This document shows positions 17,440 through 28,119 of a stretch of DNA of 64,000 bases, piece by piece (the first letter of the stretch is position 1; every line of letters starts with the position of its first letter). Both the position numbers and the translations under genes were made by a program. This DNA is from Streptomyces sp. TRM68416 (GTDB lineage: Bacteria > Actinomycetota > Actinomycetes > Streptomycetales > Streptomycetaceae). Under the pieces are notes generated by a model, which made no database searches, was not told where the DNA came from, and saw only the letters and a program-made list of their open reading frames with translations. The stretch spans positions 372,001 through 436,000 of the forward strand of contig NZ_JACVWU010000001.1 in NCBI RefSeq assembly GCF_014596915.1, in the 5' to 3' direction.

Positions 17440-18609
17440 ATGACGACGCTGGAGATCCACGGCACCGTCGCGGACGGGTTCGAGGCGGTACGTGAGGAGT
17501 TCGCCGCCTTCGTGGCGCAGGAACGGCCCGACTACGAAGGCCAGTTGTGCGCGTACGTGCACGGGCGCAGGGTCGTCGACCTGTGGGCGGGGGACGGCGC
17601 CGACGCGGAGTCGCTGTACGGCGTGTTCTCGTCGACCAAGGGCGCCGCCCACCTCGTCGTCGCCCTGCTGGTCCAGGACGGCACCCTGGAGCTGGACCGC
17701 AGGGTGACGTACTACTGGCCGGAGTTCGGGGCCGAGGGCAAGGGCGCGCTGACCCTGCGCGACCTGCTCGCGCACCGGGCCGGTCTGGTGGGGCTGGACG
17801 CCGGGTTCTCCGCGGAGGAGCTGGCCGACGACCGGCTGATCGCCGAACGGCTCGCGGACCAGCGGCCGTTCTGGCGGCCGGGCACGGCGTTCGGCTACCA
17901 CGCGCTGGTCATCGGCGCGCTCACGGGCGAGGTGGTGCGCCGGGCCACCGGCCGCACCCTCCAGGAGGTCTACGAGGATCGGATTCGCGCCCCGTACAGC
18001 CTGGACTTCTTCCTGGGGCTGCCCGAGGCGCTGGAGCCGCGGTTCCGTTCGGTGCTGCCGATGGTGCCGACGCCGAAGCAGCAGGCGCTGCTGGACGCGA
18101 ACCCGACCGGCCCGCACACGCTCTCCTCGATCGCGTTCAACACGCATGTGCCGAACCCGGGTGAGCTGGTGGACCACGCCAACTCCCGTCTGGTGCGGGC
18201 CAAGGGTCCGGCGTCGGCGGGCGGGGTGGCCGCCGCGCGCGGGCTCGCCGGGATGTATGCGGCGGCGATCAGTGACGTGGCGGACCGGCCGCCGCTGCTG
18301 AAGCCGGACACGATCGCCGAGTTCGGGCAGATCCACTCGGTCGGCTACGACCTGGTGGCGCGGGCGCACAAGGCGTTCGGGCTCGGCTTCCAGGCGACGG
18401 CGGACGTCTGGTACCCGTTCCTGGGCGCCGGCACCATCGGCCACAGCGGCGCGGGCGGCTCGCAGGCCTTCGCCGACCCGCGCAGCGGACTGGCGTACGG
18501 GTACACCCGGCGGCGGTGTGCGTTCCCTGGCGGGGCGGCGCCGGAGAACGTGGGGTTGGTGCGGGCGGTTCATGGGGCGGCGCTGGCCTTTGCCGGGTCC
18601 GCCCAGTAG
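17440..18609 (+). CDS. serine hydrolase, EstA/beta-lactamase class C type
   Basis: A 389-residue esterase-type member of the beta-lactamase fold. The active-site S-x-x-K is SSTK (Ser64, Lys67), the second motif is Tyr153 in FGYHAL, and the third is HSGAGGS near residue 330. LLAHRAGL is the usual helix after the first motif. No signal peptide is present, so it is probably a cytoplasmic esterase. GAGGAG lies about 6 bases before the ATG. It lies just after the M14 gene. Confidence 0.87.
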   Translation: MTTLEIHGTVADGFEAVREEFAAFVAQERPDYEGQLCAYVHGRRVVDLWAGDGADAESLYGVFSSTKGAAHLVVALLVQDGTLELDRRVTYYWPEFGAEGKGALTLRDLLAHRAGLVGLDAGFSAEELADDRLIAERLADQRPFWRPGTAFGYHALVIGALTGEVVRRATGRTLQEVYEDRIRAPYSLDFFLGLPEALEPRFRSVLPMVPTPKQQALLDANPTGPHTLSSIAFNTHVPNPGELVDHANSRLVRAKGPASAGGVAAARGLAGMYAAAISDVADRPPLLKPDTIAEFGQIHSVGYDLVARAHKAFGLGFQATADVWYPFLGAGTIGHSGAGGSQAFADPRSGLAYGYTRRRCAFPGGAAPENVGLVRAVHGAALAFAGSAQ

Positions 18610-18653
18610 CTCGGGGGATCGGTTATGGCGCGGGTGCGGGTTGGTGGGGGCTT

Positions 18654-18675
18654 GTCCCGCAGTTCCCCGCGCCCC
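18654..18675. repeat. inverted copy of the dispersed GGGGAACTGCG element
   Basis: The stretch GTCCCGCAGTTCCCCGCGCC, continuing CC, is the reverse complement of the repeat at 2812-2829. It lies between convergent genes just before a terminator hairpin. Confidence 0.65.
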
Positions 18676-18686
18676 TAAAGGCGGGT

Positions 18687-18719
18687 GGGCCGCACCCCTG
18701 TTCATCGGGGGTGCGGCCC
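18687..18719. terminator. bidirectional hairpin terminator
   Basis: A 12-bp perfect stem GGGCCGCACCCC / GGGGTGCGGCCC with a 9-base loop lies between the convergent serine hydrolase and ohr genes. Confidence 0.85.
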
Positions 18720-18733
18720 TTGTCGTACTGCGC

Positions 18734-19153
18734 TCAGGCCAACGTGACCGTGATGTTGCCCCTGGTGGCCTTCGAGTACGGGCAGACCTCATGGGCCTTC
18801 TTGAGCAGGGTGCGGGCCGATTCCGCGTCGAGGTTCGGGATCGTTGCCGAGATCTCGACGATGAGGCCGAAACCGTCGTCGTTCTTGCCGATGCCGACCT
18901 TCGCGGTGACGGTCGAGCCGGTGATGTCGGCGTTCTCCTGGCGGGCCACGACGCCGAGGGCGCCCTGGAAGCAGGCGCTGTAGCCGGCGGCGAAGAGCTG
19001 CTCCGGGTTGGTGCCGGTGCCGCTGCCGCCCAGTTCCACGGGCGGGTTGACGACGACGTCGAGCTTGCCGTCGTCGGTGGCCACGCGGCCGTCGCGGCCG
19101 TTCTCGGCGGTGGCGACGGCGGTGTACAGGACGTCGGACTGTTGAATGGGCAT
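18734..19153 (-). CDS. ohr: organic hydroperoxide resistance protein (Ohr/OsmC)
   Basis: A 139-residue thiol peroxidase that reduces organic and fatty-acid hydroperoxides. The two reactive cysteines are visible in YSACFQGALGVV (about Cys61) and HEVCPYSKATRGNI (about Cys124), spaced as in Ohr. Length and the NPEQLFAAGYSAC signature match the family. The ATG is preceded by GAGGAAG. No OhrR-type regulator with an N-terminal sensing Cys is adjacent. Confidence 0.93.
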   Translation of the reverse strand: MPIQQSDVLYTAVATAENGRDGRVATDDGKLDVVVNPPVELGGSGTGTNPEQLFAAGYSACFQGALGVVARQENADITGSTVTAKVGIGKNDDGFGLIVEISATIPNLDAESARTLLKKAHEVCPYSKATRGNITVTLA

Positions 19154-19204
19154 GCGGTTGTCTTCCTCCTCGGTCCGCCGTGACTCGCGCCCACGATCGA
19201 CGGC

Positions 19205-19240
19205 GGATTTCGGAAAGAAGTTACCGCATGCCGGAAATCC
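19205..19240. promoter_or_regulatory. inverted repeat upstream of ohr
   Basis: GGATTTC (19205-19211) and GAAATCC (19234-19240) form a 7-bp dyad about 50-85 bases before the ohr start, in the 104-bp gap to the oxidoreductase gene. It may be an operator for a peroxide-responsive regulator. No regulator is assigned. Confidence 0.35.
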
Positions 19241-19257
19241 CAGAAAGTCCGTAGCGC

Positions 19258-20268
<1,011 letters not shown>

Positions 20269-20295
20269 CAGGGGTCCTTCCGGTTCTTCGTTTAC

Positions 20296-20343
20296 TTCAG
20301 GTTACTTCAGTACCTGAAACAACCATGCTCCTGAATATTTCAG
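20296..20343. promoter_or_regulatory. two palindromic MarR operators
   Basis: Site 1 is TTCAGGT-N9-ACCTGAA (20296-20302 and 20312-20318), overlapping a direct repeat of TTACTTCAG. Site 2 is CTGAATATTTCAG (20331-20343), a perfect palindrome. Both share the half-site CTGAA/TTCAG and fill the 105-bp divergent region, so the adjacent MarR protein probably controls both genes. Confidence 0.7.
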
Positions 20344-20361
20344 GTTGTCAAGTAATGGCGG

Positions 20362-20367
20362 TAGAAT
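20362..20367 (+). promoter_or_regulatory. -10 box of a probable leaderless promoter (marR)
   Basis: TAGAAT ends 6 bases before the ATG at 20374. The expected -35 position falls within operator site 2, as for an autorepressor. Confidence 0.5.
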
Positions 20368-20373
20368 GGGGGC

Positions 20374-20808
20374 ATGTCCACTCCCCAGAAGCCCCGGCCC
20401 GACGAGCTGACGATGGAGGTCGTCGATCTCATCGGGTCGGTGGTGGCGCGGTATCACGAGGAGTACGAGGAGGCCGCGGGCGAGCATGCGTTGACCGGGG
20501 CGCAGGCGCGGTTGCTCGGGTTGTTGTCGCTGGAGCCGTTGCCGATGCGGAAGCTGGCGCAGCGGTTGAAGTGCGAGCCGTCGAACGTGACCGGGATCGT
20601 GGATCGGCTGGAGGCGCGGGGGCTGGTGGAGCGGCGGCCGGATCCTGCGGATCGGCGAGTGAAGGTCGCGGCGGCTACGGAGGAGGGGCGGCGGGTGGCT
20701 CGGGGGTTGCGGGAGTCGCTGCGGTTTGCCCGGGAGCCGTTGGCCGGGCTGTCGGAGACGGAGCGGTTGGCTTTGCGGGATTTGCTGCGGCGGATGCTGT
20801 CCGCGTAG
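20374..20808 (+). CDS. MarR family transcriptional regulator
   Basis: A 144-residue winged-helix regulator. The recognition region is PMRKLAQRLKCEPSNVTGIVDRLEARGLVERRPDPADRR, with the family D-x-R wing motif. The single cysteine (about residue 67) lies in the recognition helix, not at the N-terminus, so it is unlikely to be OhrR. It probably represses itself and the divergent oxidoreductase gene through the CTGAA palindromes. Confidence 0.9.
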   Translation: MSTPQKPRPDELTMEVVDLIGSVVARYHEEYEEAAGEHALTGAQARLLGLLSLEPLPMRKLAQRLKCEPSNVTGIVDRLEARGLVERRPDPADRRVKVAAATEEGRRVARGLRESLRFAREPLAGLSETERLALRDLLRRMLSA

Positions 20809-20857
20809 GCGGGGCACGGCCCTTTTTTCGCCCCCGCCGCCCCTACCCGTCCCGTCC

Positions 20858-20928
20858 CTGGGGGCTGCCGCCCCCAGACCCCCGCTTCGGCCTGAACGGC
20901 CTCGTCCTCAAACGCCGGACGGGCTGAG
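20858..20928 (+). repeat. hairpin plus common Streptomyces intergenic element
   Basis: A stem CTGGGGGC / GCCCCCAG (20858-20877) is followed by the GGCCTGAACGGCC dyad and CTCAAACGCCGGACGGGCTG (about 20889-20927). From general knowledge this string is very frequent between Streptomyces genes. It may terminate the marR transcript. Confidence 0.6.
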
Positions 20929-20950
20929 TAGCGCCACCCTGCGCGAGCCC

Positions 20951-21736
20951 CTACGTGCACCACCACAAGAAGCGGTTGCAGGTTTCCGAGGGGGTCGGGT
21001 CCGGGGTCGGGGGGTCCGTGGTGGGGTCGTCGTCCGTGGGATCCGGGGTGGGAGGTGCCGGGGTCGGGGCCGGGGCGGCAGTCGTGTCCGGGGTCGTTCC
21101 GTCGGCCTCGGAGGCCTGGGCCTCCTGGGTCGGCGTTTCGCTCGGGTCCTTGGACTTCTTGTCCTTCGGAGACTTCGACGCCGAGGGGGACGTCGAGGCA
21201 TCCGGGAACTTGGCGTCCTTCGTCGGGGGTGTCGCCGCGGTCACGGGCTCCGTCGACTCGTCGCCCGTCTCCTCCGTTCCCGCGCCGTTCGCCGAGGACT
21301 TGCCCGCGGCCGCCGGGGGCGTGGAGGAGCCAGGCACGGCGTCCATGCCGAGTTCGGCCAGGCTGAGGCCGCCGGCCGCCAGGATGAAGCCCGCCGTGAT
21401 CAGCAGGGCGCGGCGACGCCTGCGCCGGTGTGCGGCGGCCTTGCGATCGCGACGGCTGAGACCCGCCGCCGAGTCAGCCGGATCAACCTGATTGGCCGGA
21501 TCAGCCGGTTCCGAGGCCTGTTCGACGTCGTCGTGGGTGTGGTCCTCCACCCCGCGTCTCCGCCTCCGCGCCGCCCTGCCCTCCGTGGGCGCGATCTCCG
21601 GCGCCTCCGGCGCGGCCGCCTCCTCGCCGCCCTCGAGCGGGGGCTCGTACGCGCGGAGTTCTTCGATCGCGGCGCCGCAGCCCGGGCAGGCGAGGGCGCC
21701 ATTGAGGTGCCGTCGGCACGGGTGGCAGTAGTCCAT
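20951..21736 (-). CDS. zinc-ribbon, single-pass membrane protein (SCO2400-like)
   Basis: A 261-residue protein of unknown function. The N-terminus has a four-Cys/His zinc ribbon (CHPCRRH and CPGCG within residues 4-22), then an acidic then Arg-rich cytoplasmic part (RRDRKAAAHRRRRRR), a membrane helix (about 110-130), and a long Pro/Thr/Ser/Asp-rich external stretch. It ends with CNRFLWWCT, where the two cysteines could form a disulfide. The layout matches the Streptomyces family named after SCO2400, as far as I recall. The role is not known. Confidence 0.75.
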   Translation of the reverse strand: MDYCHPCRRHLNGALACPGCGAAIEELRAYEPPLEGGEEAAAPEAPEIAPTEGRAARRRRRGVEDHTHDDVEQASEPADPANQVDPADSAAGLSRRDRKAAAHRRRRRRALLITAGFILAAGGLSLAELGMDAVPGSSTPPAAAGKSSANGAGTEETGDESTEPVTAATPPTKDAKFPDASTSPSASKSPKDKKSKDPSETPTQEAQASEADGTTPDTTAAPAPTPAPPTPDPTDDDPTTDPPTPDPTPSETCNRFLWWCT

Positions 21737-21906
21737 GACGCGGGAAGACTAGGTTCCGCACAGGTGGCGTTCATAGACACGGCCGTGAAAGTTTTGTGTA
21801 GAACTATCTGTTCCCGCCCGCCGAGTCGAGGCGTACGCCCCGTAGCCGCCCATGGCACCGAAAGCCGTATCGAAAGCCCCATCGAAACTGTTATGTGTTC
21901 GACCCA

Positions 21907-21974
21907 TTGACACTCCGCCCGCCCCCTCCTTACTGTCACGCCAGCATTTCGAACGTGTGACGAAATTTCGAACA
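21907..21974 (+). promoter_or_regulatory. promoter and IclR-type operator of the dehydratase operon
   Basis: TTGACA (21907-21912) and TACTGT (21931-21936) with an 18-base spacer form a strong sigma-HrdB-like promoter. Just downstream lie TTTCGAAC (21947-21954) and the palindrome CGAAATTTCG extending to TTTCGAACA (21961-21974). The latter matches the consensus shared by three other sites in this window. Its position over the start point suggests repression. Confidence 0.7.
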
Positions 21975-22013
21975 CACACTTATGAGCCGACGACGCAGCA
22001 AGGGGCAACCGCC

Positions 22014-23177
22014 GTGCGCATCACCGGAATCAGCACACACGTGGTCGGAACGCCGTGGCGCAACCTGACCTATGTCCAGGTGCACACCGACGAGGGGATC
22101 ACGGGAGTCGGCGAGACCCGGATGCTGGGTCACACCGACGCGCTGATCGGCTATCTGCGAGAGGCCGAGACCAATCACATTCTCGGTTCCGACCCGTTCG
22201 CCGTGGAAGACCTCGTGCGCCGGATGAAGTACGGCGACTACGGCCGCGCGGGTGAGATCGTCATGTCCGGCATCGCCGTGATCGAGATGGCCTGCTGGGA
22301 CATCAAGGGCAAGGCGCTGGGCGTGCCGGTCTGGCAGCTCCTCGGCGGGAAGGTGACCGACAAGGTCAAGGCCTACGCCAACGGCTGGTACACCACCGAG
22401 CGGACGCCCGAGGCGTACCACAAGGCCGCCCAGGGGGTCATGGAGCGCGGGTACAAGGCTCTCAAGATCGACCCCTTCGGGACCGGGCACTTCGAACTCG
22501 ACCACGAGCAGACGCTGTACGCCGTCTCCCTCATCGAGGCCGTGCGCGACGCCATCGGCCCCGAGGCCGAGCTGATGCTGGAGATGCACGGGCGGTTCTC
22601 GCCCGCCACCGCCGTCCGGCTCGCCCACGAACTCGCCCCCTTCAAGCCGGCCTGGCTGGAGGAGCCCTGCCCGCCCGAGAACCTCAAGGCGCTGGAGAAG
22701 GTCGCCGCCAAGGTCGACATGCCGATCGCCACGGGCGAGCGGATCCACGACCGGATCGAGTTCCGCGAGCTGTTCGAGAGCCAGGCCGTCGACATCATCC
22801 AGCCGGACGTCGGCCACATCGGCGGCATCTGGGAGACGCGGAAGCTGGCCGCCACCGCGGAGACGCACTACATGCTCGTCGCCCCGCACAACGTCGGCGG
22901 CCCGGTGCTGACCGCCGCCTCCCTCCAGGTCGGCTTCACCTCCCCCAACTTCAAGATCCTTGAACACTTCAACGATTTCGCCGACGCGGAGATCAAGAAG
23001 GTCGTCAAGGGTGCGCCGCAGGTGGATCCGGAGGACGGGTGCTTCCACCTGTCCGACGCGCCCGGTCTCGGGGTCGAGCTGGACGTCGACGCCGCCGCCG
23101 AGTTCCCGCAGCAGCAGGCCCGCTTCGACCTGTGGGCCGAGGGCTGGGAACAGCGGAAGCCGAAGGGCAGCAAGTGA
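22014..23177 (+). CDS. sugar-acid dehydratase, enolase superfamily (galactonate dehydratase-like)
   Basis: A 387-residue mandelate racemase/muconate lactonizing enzyme family member, closest by eye to D-galactonate dehydratase. The catalytic barrel shows Lys151-x-Asp153 in LKIDPFG, metal ligands Glu190 (LMLEMHG), Glu216/217 (WLEEP) and Glu242 (ATGERI), with His192 and His292 (APHNVGGP) as candidate acid/base residues. It would dehydrate an aldonate to a 2-keto-3-deoxy sugar acid. GTG at 22014 follows AAGGGG. The stop overlaps the next start (GTGA). Arabinonate or another aldonate is also possible as substrate. Confidence 0.85.
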   Translation: MRITGISTHVVGTPWRNLTYVQVHTDEGITGVGETRMLGHTDALIGYLREAETNHILGSDPFAVEDLVRRMKYGDYGRAGEIVMSGIAVIEMACWDIKGKALGVPVWQLLGGKVTDKVKAYANGWYTTERTPEAYHKAAQGVMERGYKALKIDPFGTGHFELDHEQTLYAVSLIEAVRDAIGPEAELMLEMHGRFSPATAVRLAHELAPFKPAWLEEPCPPENLKALEKVAAKVDMPIATGERIHDRIEFRELFESQAVDIIQPDVGHIGGIWETRKLAATAETHYMLVAPHNVGGPVLTAASLQVGFTSPNFKILEHFNDFADAEIKKVVKGAPQVDPEDGCFHLSDAPGLGVELDVDAAAEFPQQQARFDLWAEGWEQRKPKGSK

Positions 23178-24178
23178 GCACCGCCGTCGTCGTCGAGGCG
23201 CCCGGCGAGCACCGGCTCGCCGCGCACACGCCTCGGGAGCCCGGCCCGGGCGAGGCCCTCGTACGGGTGCACGCGGTGGGCATCTGCGGCAGCGACCGCG
23301 AGGTCTACCAGGGCAACCGGCCCGAGGGGTACGTGCGTTACCCGCTCACGCCGGGCCACGAGTGGTCCGGGACCGTGCGGGCGGTCGGTGCCGGGGTGCC
23401 GGAGTCCCTCGTCGGCCGCAAGGTCGTCGGTGAGGGCTTCCGCAACTGCCAGGTGTGCGACCGCTGCCACGCCGGCGAGACCACGCTGTGCACGGCCGGG
23501 TACGAGGAGACCGGGTTCACCCAGCCGGGCGCGATGGCGACCACGCTCACCCTGCCGGCCCGGCTGCTGCACGTCCTGCCGGAGGACTGCGACCTGACCG
23601 CGGCCGCCCTGCTGGAGCCGGCCGCCTGCATCGCCGCCGCGGCGATCAAGGCGAACGCGCGGCCCGGCGAGCGGGTGGCCGTCGTGGGCACCGGGACGCT
23701 CGGCATGTTCGCGGTGCAGTTCCTGCGGGCCGGGTCGCCGGGCGAGCTGCTGGTCGTGGGCACCCGGCCGGACCGGGCGGAGCTGTCCCGGGACTTCGGC
23801 GCCACCGACTTCCGTACGAAGGACGAGGAACTCCCGGACGACTTCGACGTCGTCATCGAGACCGCCGGATCCGCGTCCGCCGCGCGCACGGCCGCCTCGC
23901 TGCTCCGGCGCGGCGGACGCCTGGTCCTTACGGGGATCCCGGCACCGGGCGCCGACGGTCTCGACCCCACCGACCTGGTCGTACGGCAGTTGGAGGTGCA
24001 CACCGTCTTCGGTGCGCCGCCGGACGCCTGGGCGCACACGGTGCGGGTGTTCGCGGCCGGGCTGCTGGATCCGCTGCCGCTGGTCACGCACGAGCTGCCG
24101 CTCGACGGGTTCCCGCGCGCCATCGAGCTGGTCGGGTCCGGTGATCCCAAGGTCGGCAAGGTCCTCCTCCGGCCATAA
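23174..24178 (+). CDS. zinc-dependent alcohol/polyol dehydrogenase
   Basis: A 334-residue medium-chain dehydrogenase. Catalytic zinc ligands lie in GICGSD and GHEWSG. The structural zinc lobe has four cysteines in CQVCDRCHAGETTLC (about 95-109), and the Rossmann motif is VVGTGTLGMFA. Members such as sorbitol and L-threonine dehydrogenases oxidise polyols or sugars. In this operon it probably oxidises a sugar or reduces a keto-sugar intermediate. The start overlaps the dehydratase stop by 4 bases, so the two are co-translated. Confidence 0.87.
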   Translation: MSTAVVVEAPGEHRLAAHTPREPGPGEALVRVHAVGICGSDREVYQGNRPEGYVRYPLTPGHEWSGTVRAVGAGVPESLVGRKVVGEGFRNCQVCDRCHAGETTLCTAGYEETGFTQPGAMATTLTLPARLLHVLPEDCDLTAAALLEPAACIAAAAIKANARPGERVAVVGTGTLGMFAVQFLRAGSPGELLVVGTRPDRAELSRDFGATDFRTKDEELPDDFDVVIETAGSASAARTAASLLRRGGRLVLTGIPAPGADGLDPTDLVVRQLEVHTVFGAPPDAWAHTVRVFAAGLLDPLPLVTHELPLDGFPRAIELVGSGDPKVGKVLLRP

Positions 24179-24200
24179 CCGCCCCCAGCCGTACTCAGTC

Positions 24201-24246
24201 GTACGCCGGTACGGGGGTTACCTGACGAGCTCCCGTACCGGCGTAC
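24201..24246 (+). terminator. long perfect hairpin, terminator or attenuator
   Basis: A 15-bp perfect inverted repeat GTACGCCGGTACGGG / CCCGTACCGGCGTAC with a 16-base loop lies between the dehydrogenase gene and the next IclR-type operator. It probably ends the first transcript; read-through control is also possible. Confidence 0.7.
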
Positions 24247-24280
24247 CACCAGAGCCCCCCGCACCCTGAGCCGCGAACCT

Positions 24281-24298
24281 CGTCCGAAATATCGAACA
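24281..24298. promoter_or_regulatory. IclR-type operator before the U32-like gene
   Basis: CGTCCGAAATATCGAACA matches the palindrome TGTTCGAAATTTCGAACA at 15 of 18 positions. It ends 13 bases before the GTG start of the following gene. Confidence 0.65.
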
Positions 24299-24311
24299 CG
24301 AAGGACAGCTT

Positions 24312-25274
24312 GTGACCGACGCTTCAGCAGCCCGGCGACCCGGCGAGCCCGCTCTCGCCGCCCTCGGCCTGGGCGCACCCGACCCCTCCCCCGCCGACGC
24401 CTCGCCCCACTCCTTCCCGGGCGGCGGCCGCTGGCGCACCGAGATCCCCTCGTGCGAGGGCCCCGAAGCGCTGGCCGTCGTCCTGAAGGAAGCCTCGCGC
24501 CTGGACGTGCCGATCCACCGGATCAGCCAGGGCAGCGGCGTGTGGATGCTCACCGACGCCGAGATCACCGAGATGGTCGAGGCCACCGGTGAACGCGACA
24601 TCGAGCTCTGCCTGTTCACCGGACCGCGCGGCACCTGGGACATCGGCGGCTCGACGCGCACCGACTCGCGGGGGGCCGGACTGCGCGCCCGGGGCCACGA
24701 CTCCGTCGCCGGCTGTGTCGAAGACGCCGTACGGGCCACGGAGTTGGGCGTGAAGTGCCTGCTCGTCGCCGACGAGGGCGTGCTGTGGACGCTGCACCGG
24801 GCACGGGCCGCGGGGATCATCCCGGCCGACACCACGCTCAAGGTGAGCGCGCTCATCGGCCCGGTGAACCCGGCCGCGTACGCCGTCTACGAGCAGCTCG
24901 GCGCCGACTCGATCAACGTGCCCAGCGATCTGACGCTGGATCACCTCACCGAGATCCGGCGGGTGTCGGCCGCCCCCATGGACATGTACATCGAGGCCCC
25001 CGACGACCTCGGCGGCTATGTGCGGATGTACGAGGTGGCCGAGCTGATCCGGCGCGGCGCGCCGCTCTACCTGAAGTTCGGCCTGTCGAAGACGCCCGGG
25101 ATCTACCCGTACGGCCACCACTTGCGCGAACTGACCCTGTCCACGGCCAAGGAGCGGGTGCGGCGCGGCCGGCTCGCCCTCGATCTGCTGGCGCGGCACG
25201 GAGCGGACGGCGACATGGCGCCGCTCGGCACCCGACTGCCCGGCGAACTCCGTCGCTTCGGAACGCCCTCATAA
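24312..25274 (+). CDS. U32-peptidase-like TIM-barrel protein
   Basis: A 320-residue protein resembling the barrel domain of the U32 peptidase family. Seen are alternating strand/helix units such as [44 protein letters not shown] and [16 protein letters not shown]. No firm catalytic motif is visible. U32 proteins include collagenase-like proteases and hydroxylation or prephenate-pathway enzymes, so the name does not fix a reaction. The context (sugar-acid dehydratase, dehydrogenase, sugar importer and the shared operator) suggests a step in sugar-acid metabolism, possibly aldolase-like. The GTG at 24312 follows AAGGA. Confidence 0.6.
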   Translation: MTDASAARRPGEPALAALGLGAPDPSPADASPHSFPGGGRWRTEIPSCEGPEALAVVLKEASRLDVPIHRISQGSGVWMLTDAEITEMVEATGERDIELCLFTGPRGTWDIGGSTRTDSRGAGLRARGHDSVAGCVEDAVRATELGVKCLLVADEGVLWTLHRARAAGIIPADTTLKVSALIGPVNPAAYAVYEQLGADSINVPSDLTLDHLTEIRRVSAAPMDMYIEAPDDLGGYVRMYEVAELIRRGAPLYLKFGLSKTPGIYPYGHHLRELTLSTAKERVRRGRLALDLLARHGADGDMAPLGTRLPGELRRFGTPS

Positions 25275-25416
25275 CGTTCCGGACAACGCCCCTTCACAGA
25301 AGTCGACGCAGCCCCACACAATCCGACACACCTGCTCTCGGTCGAACGTGGCCAGCCTCTCGCTCCACCAGCAACTCCCAAGACCGAGCCCGGCCCCAAC
25401 ATCAAGGATGATGATC

Positions 25417-26529
25417 ATGCGCACTCGCCGAGCCGCACTCGCCGCCATAGCGACCGCCGCCTCCCTCGCCCTCACCCTGACCGCCTGCGGCCAGGACTCC
25501 GAGGGCGGCAGCGAGGAGAAGAAGGGCAGCACCGAGGGGGCCACCATCGGCATCGCGATGCCGACCAAGTCCTCCGAGCGGTGGATCGCCGACGGCAACA
25601 ACGTCGTCAAGGACCTGGAGTCCAAGGGCTACAAGACCCGGCTGGTCTACGGCGAGGACGACCCCGACCAGCAGGTCTCGCAGATCGAGAACCTGATCAC
25701 GCAGGGCGTGAAGGCCCTGATCGTCGCGGCCATCGACAACAAGTCGATGAACAACGTGCTCCAGCAGGCCAAGGACGCCGACATCCCGGTCATCTCCTAC
25801 GACCGCCTGATCCTCGGCACCGAGAACGTCGACTACTACGCCTCCTTCGACAACGAGAAGGTCGGCGAGCTCCAGGGCACCTACATCGTCGAGAAGCTCG
25901 GCCTGAAGGACGGCTCCAAGAAGGGCCCCTTCAACATCGAGCTGTTCGCGGGCTCCAACGACGACAACAACACCCGCTACTTCTTCCAGGGCGCGATGAA
26001 CGTCCTGCAGCCCTACATCGACAAGAAGCAGCTCGTCGTCCGCTCCGGCCAGACCAACCTCACCCAGGTCACCACCCTGCGCTGGGACGGCGGCACCGCC
26101 CAGAAGCGCATGGACGACATCCTGACCTCCTCGTACAAGCGCGAGCGGGTCGACGCGGTGCTCTCGCCGTACGACGGCATCTCCATCGGCATCCTCTCGG
26201 CGCTGAAGTCGGACGACTACGGCTCCAAGAACAAGCCGCTGCCGATCGTCACCGGCCAGGACGCCGAGGTCGCCTCGGTGAAGTCGATCATCGCCGACGA
26301 GCAGTCGATGACCGTCTACAAGGACACCCGCGAACTCGCCAAGGTGGCCTCGAACATGGTCGACGCGGTGCTCAACGACAAGAAGCCCGAGGTCAACGAC
26401 GAGAAGACCTACGACAACGGCTCCAAGGTCGTCCCCGCCTACCTGCTCACGCCGGTCAGCGTCGACAAGACCAACTACAAGGAGACGGTCGTCGACTCCG
26501 GCTACATCAAGGAAAGCGACCTCAACTAA
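25417..26529 (+). CDS. chvE: sugar ABC transporter substrate-binding lipoprotein (ChvE/XylF type)
   Basis: A 370-residue periplasmic-binding-protein-family lipoprotein. The lipobox is LTLTAC (Cys24), followed by a Gly/Ser/Glu-rich linker and a type I two-lobe binding fold: [38 protein letters not shown] and VTGQDAE. This subfamily (ChvE, XylF, MmsE) binds monosaccharides such as xylose, arabinose, galactose or glucose. ATG at 25417 is chosen because AAGGA sits 8 bases upstream; two closer ATGs overlap the ribosome binding site. It is the first gene of a three-gene importer operon. Confidence 0.9.
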   Translation: MRTRRAALAAIATAASLALTLTACGQDSEGGSEEKKGSTEGATIGIAMPTKSSERWIADGNNVVKDLESKGYKTRLVYGEDDPDQQVSQIENLITQGVKALIVAAIDNKSMNNVLQQAKDADIPVISYDRLILGTENVDYYASFDNEKVGELQGTYIVEKLGLKDGSKKGPFNIELFAGSNDDNNTRYFFQGAMNVLQPYIDKKQLVVRSGQTNLTQVTTLRWDGGTAQKRMDDILTSSYKRERVDAVLSPYDGISIGILSALKSDDYGSKNKPLPIVTGQDAEVASVKSIIADEQSMTVYKDTRELAKVASNMVDAVLNDKKPEVNDEKTYDNGSKVVPAYLLTPVSVDKTNYKETVVDSGYIKESDLN

Positions 26530-26568
26530 CCCCCACCGCCGTCACCCTAGGGATTGGAAGGCACGACC

Positions 26569-28115
<1,547 letters not shown>

Positions 28116-28119
<4 letters not shown>

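Noticed and set aside
15379..19194. A 1271-residue open frame on the minus strand
   Set aside because: It is antisense to the M14 peptidase and serine hydrolase genes and crosses ohr in another frame; Arg/Gly/Pro-rich with no domain.
20374..20808. The MarR gene as OhrR controlling ohr
   Set aside because: It lacks the N-terminal sensing cysteine, and its palindromes lie in its own divergent region, not before ohr.
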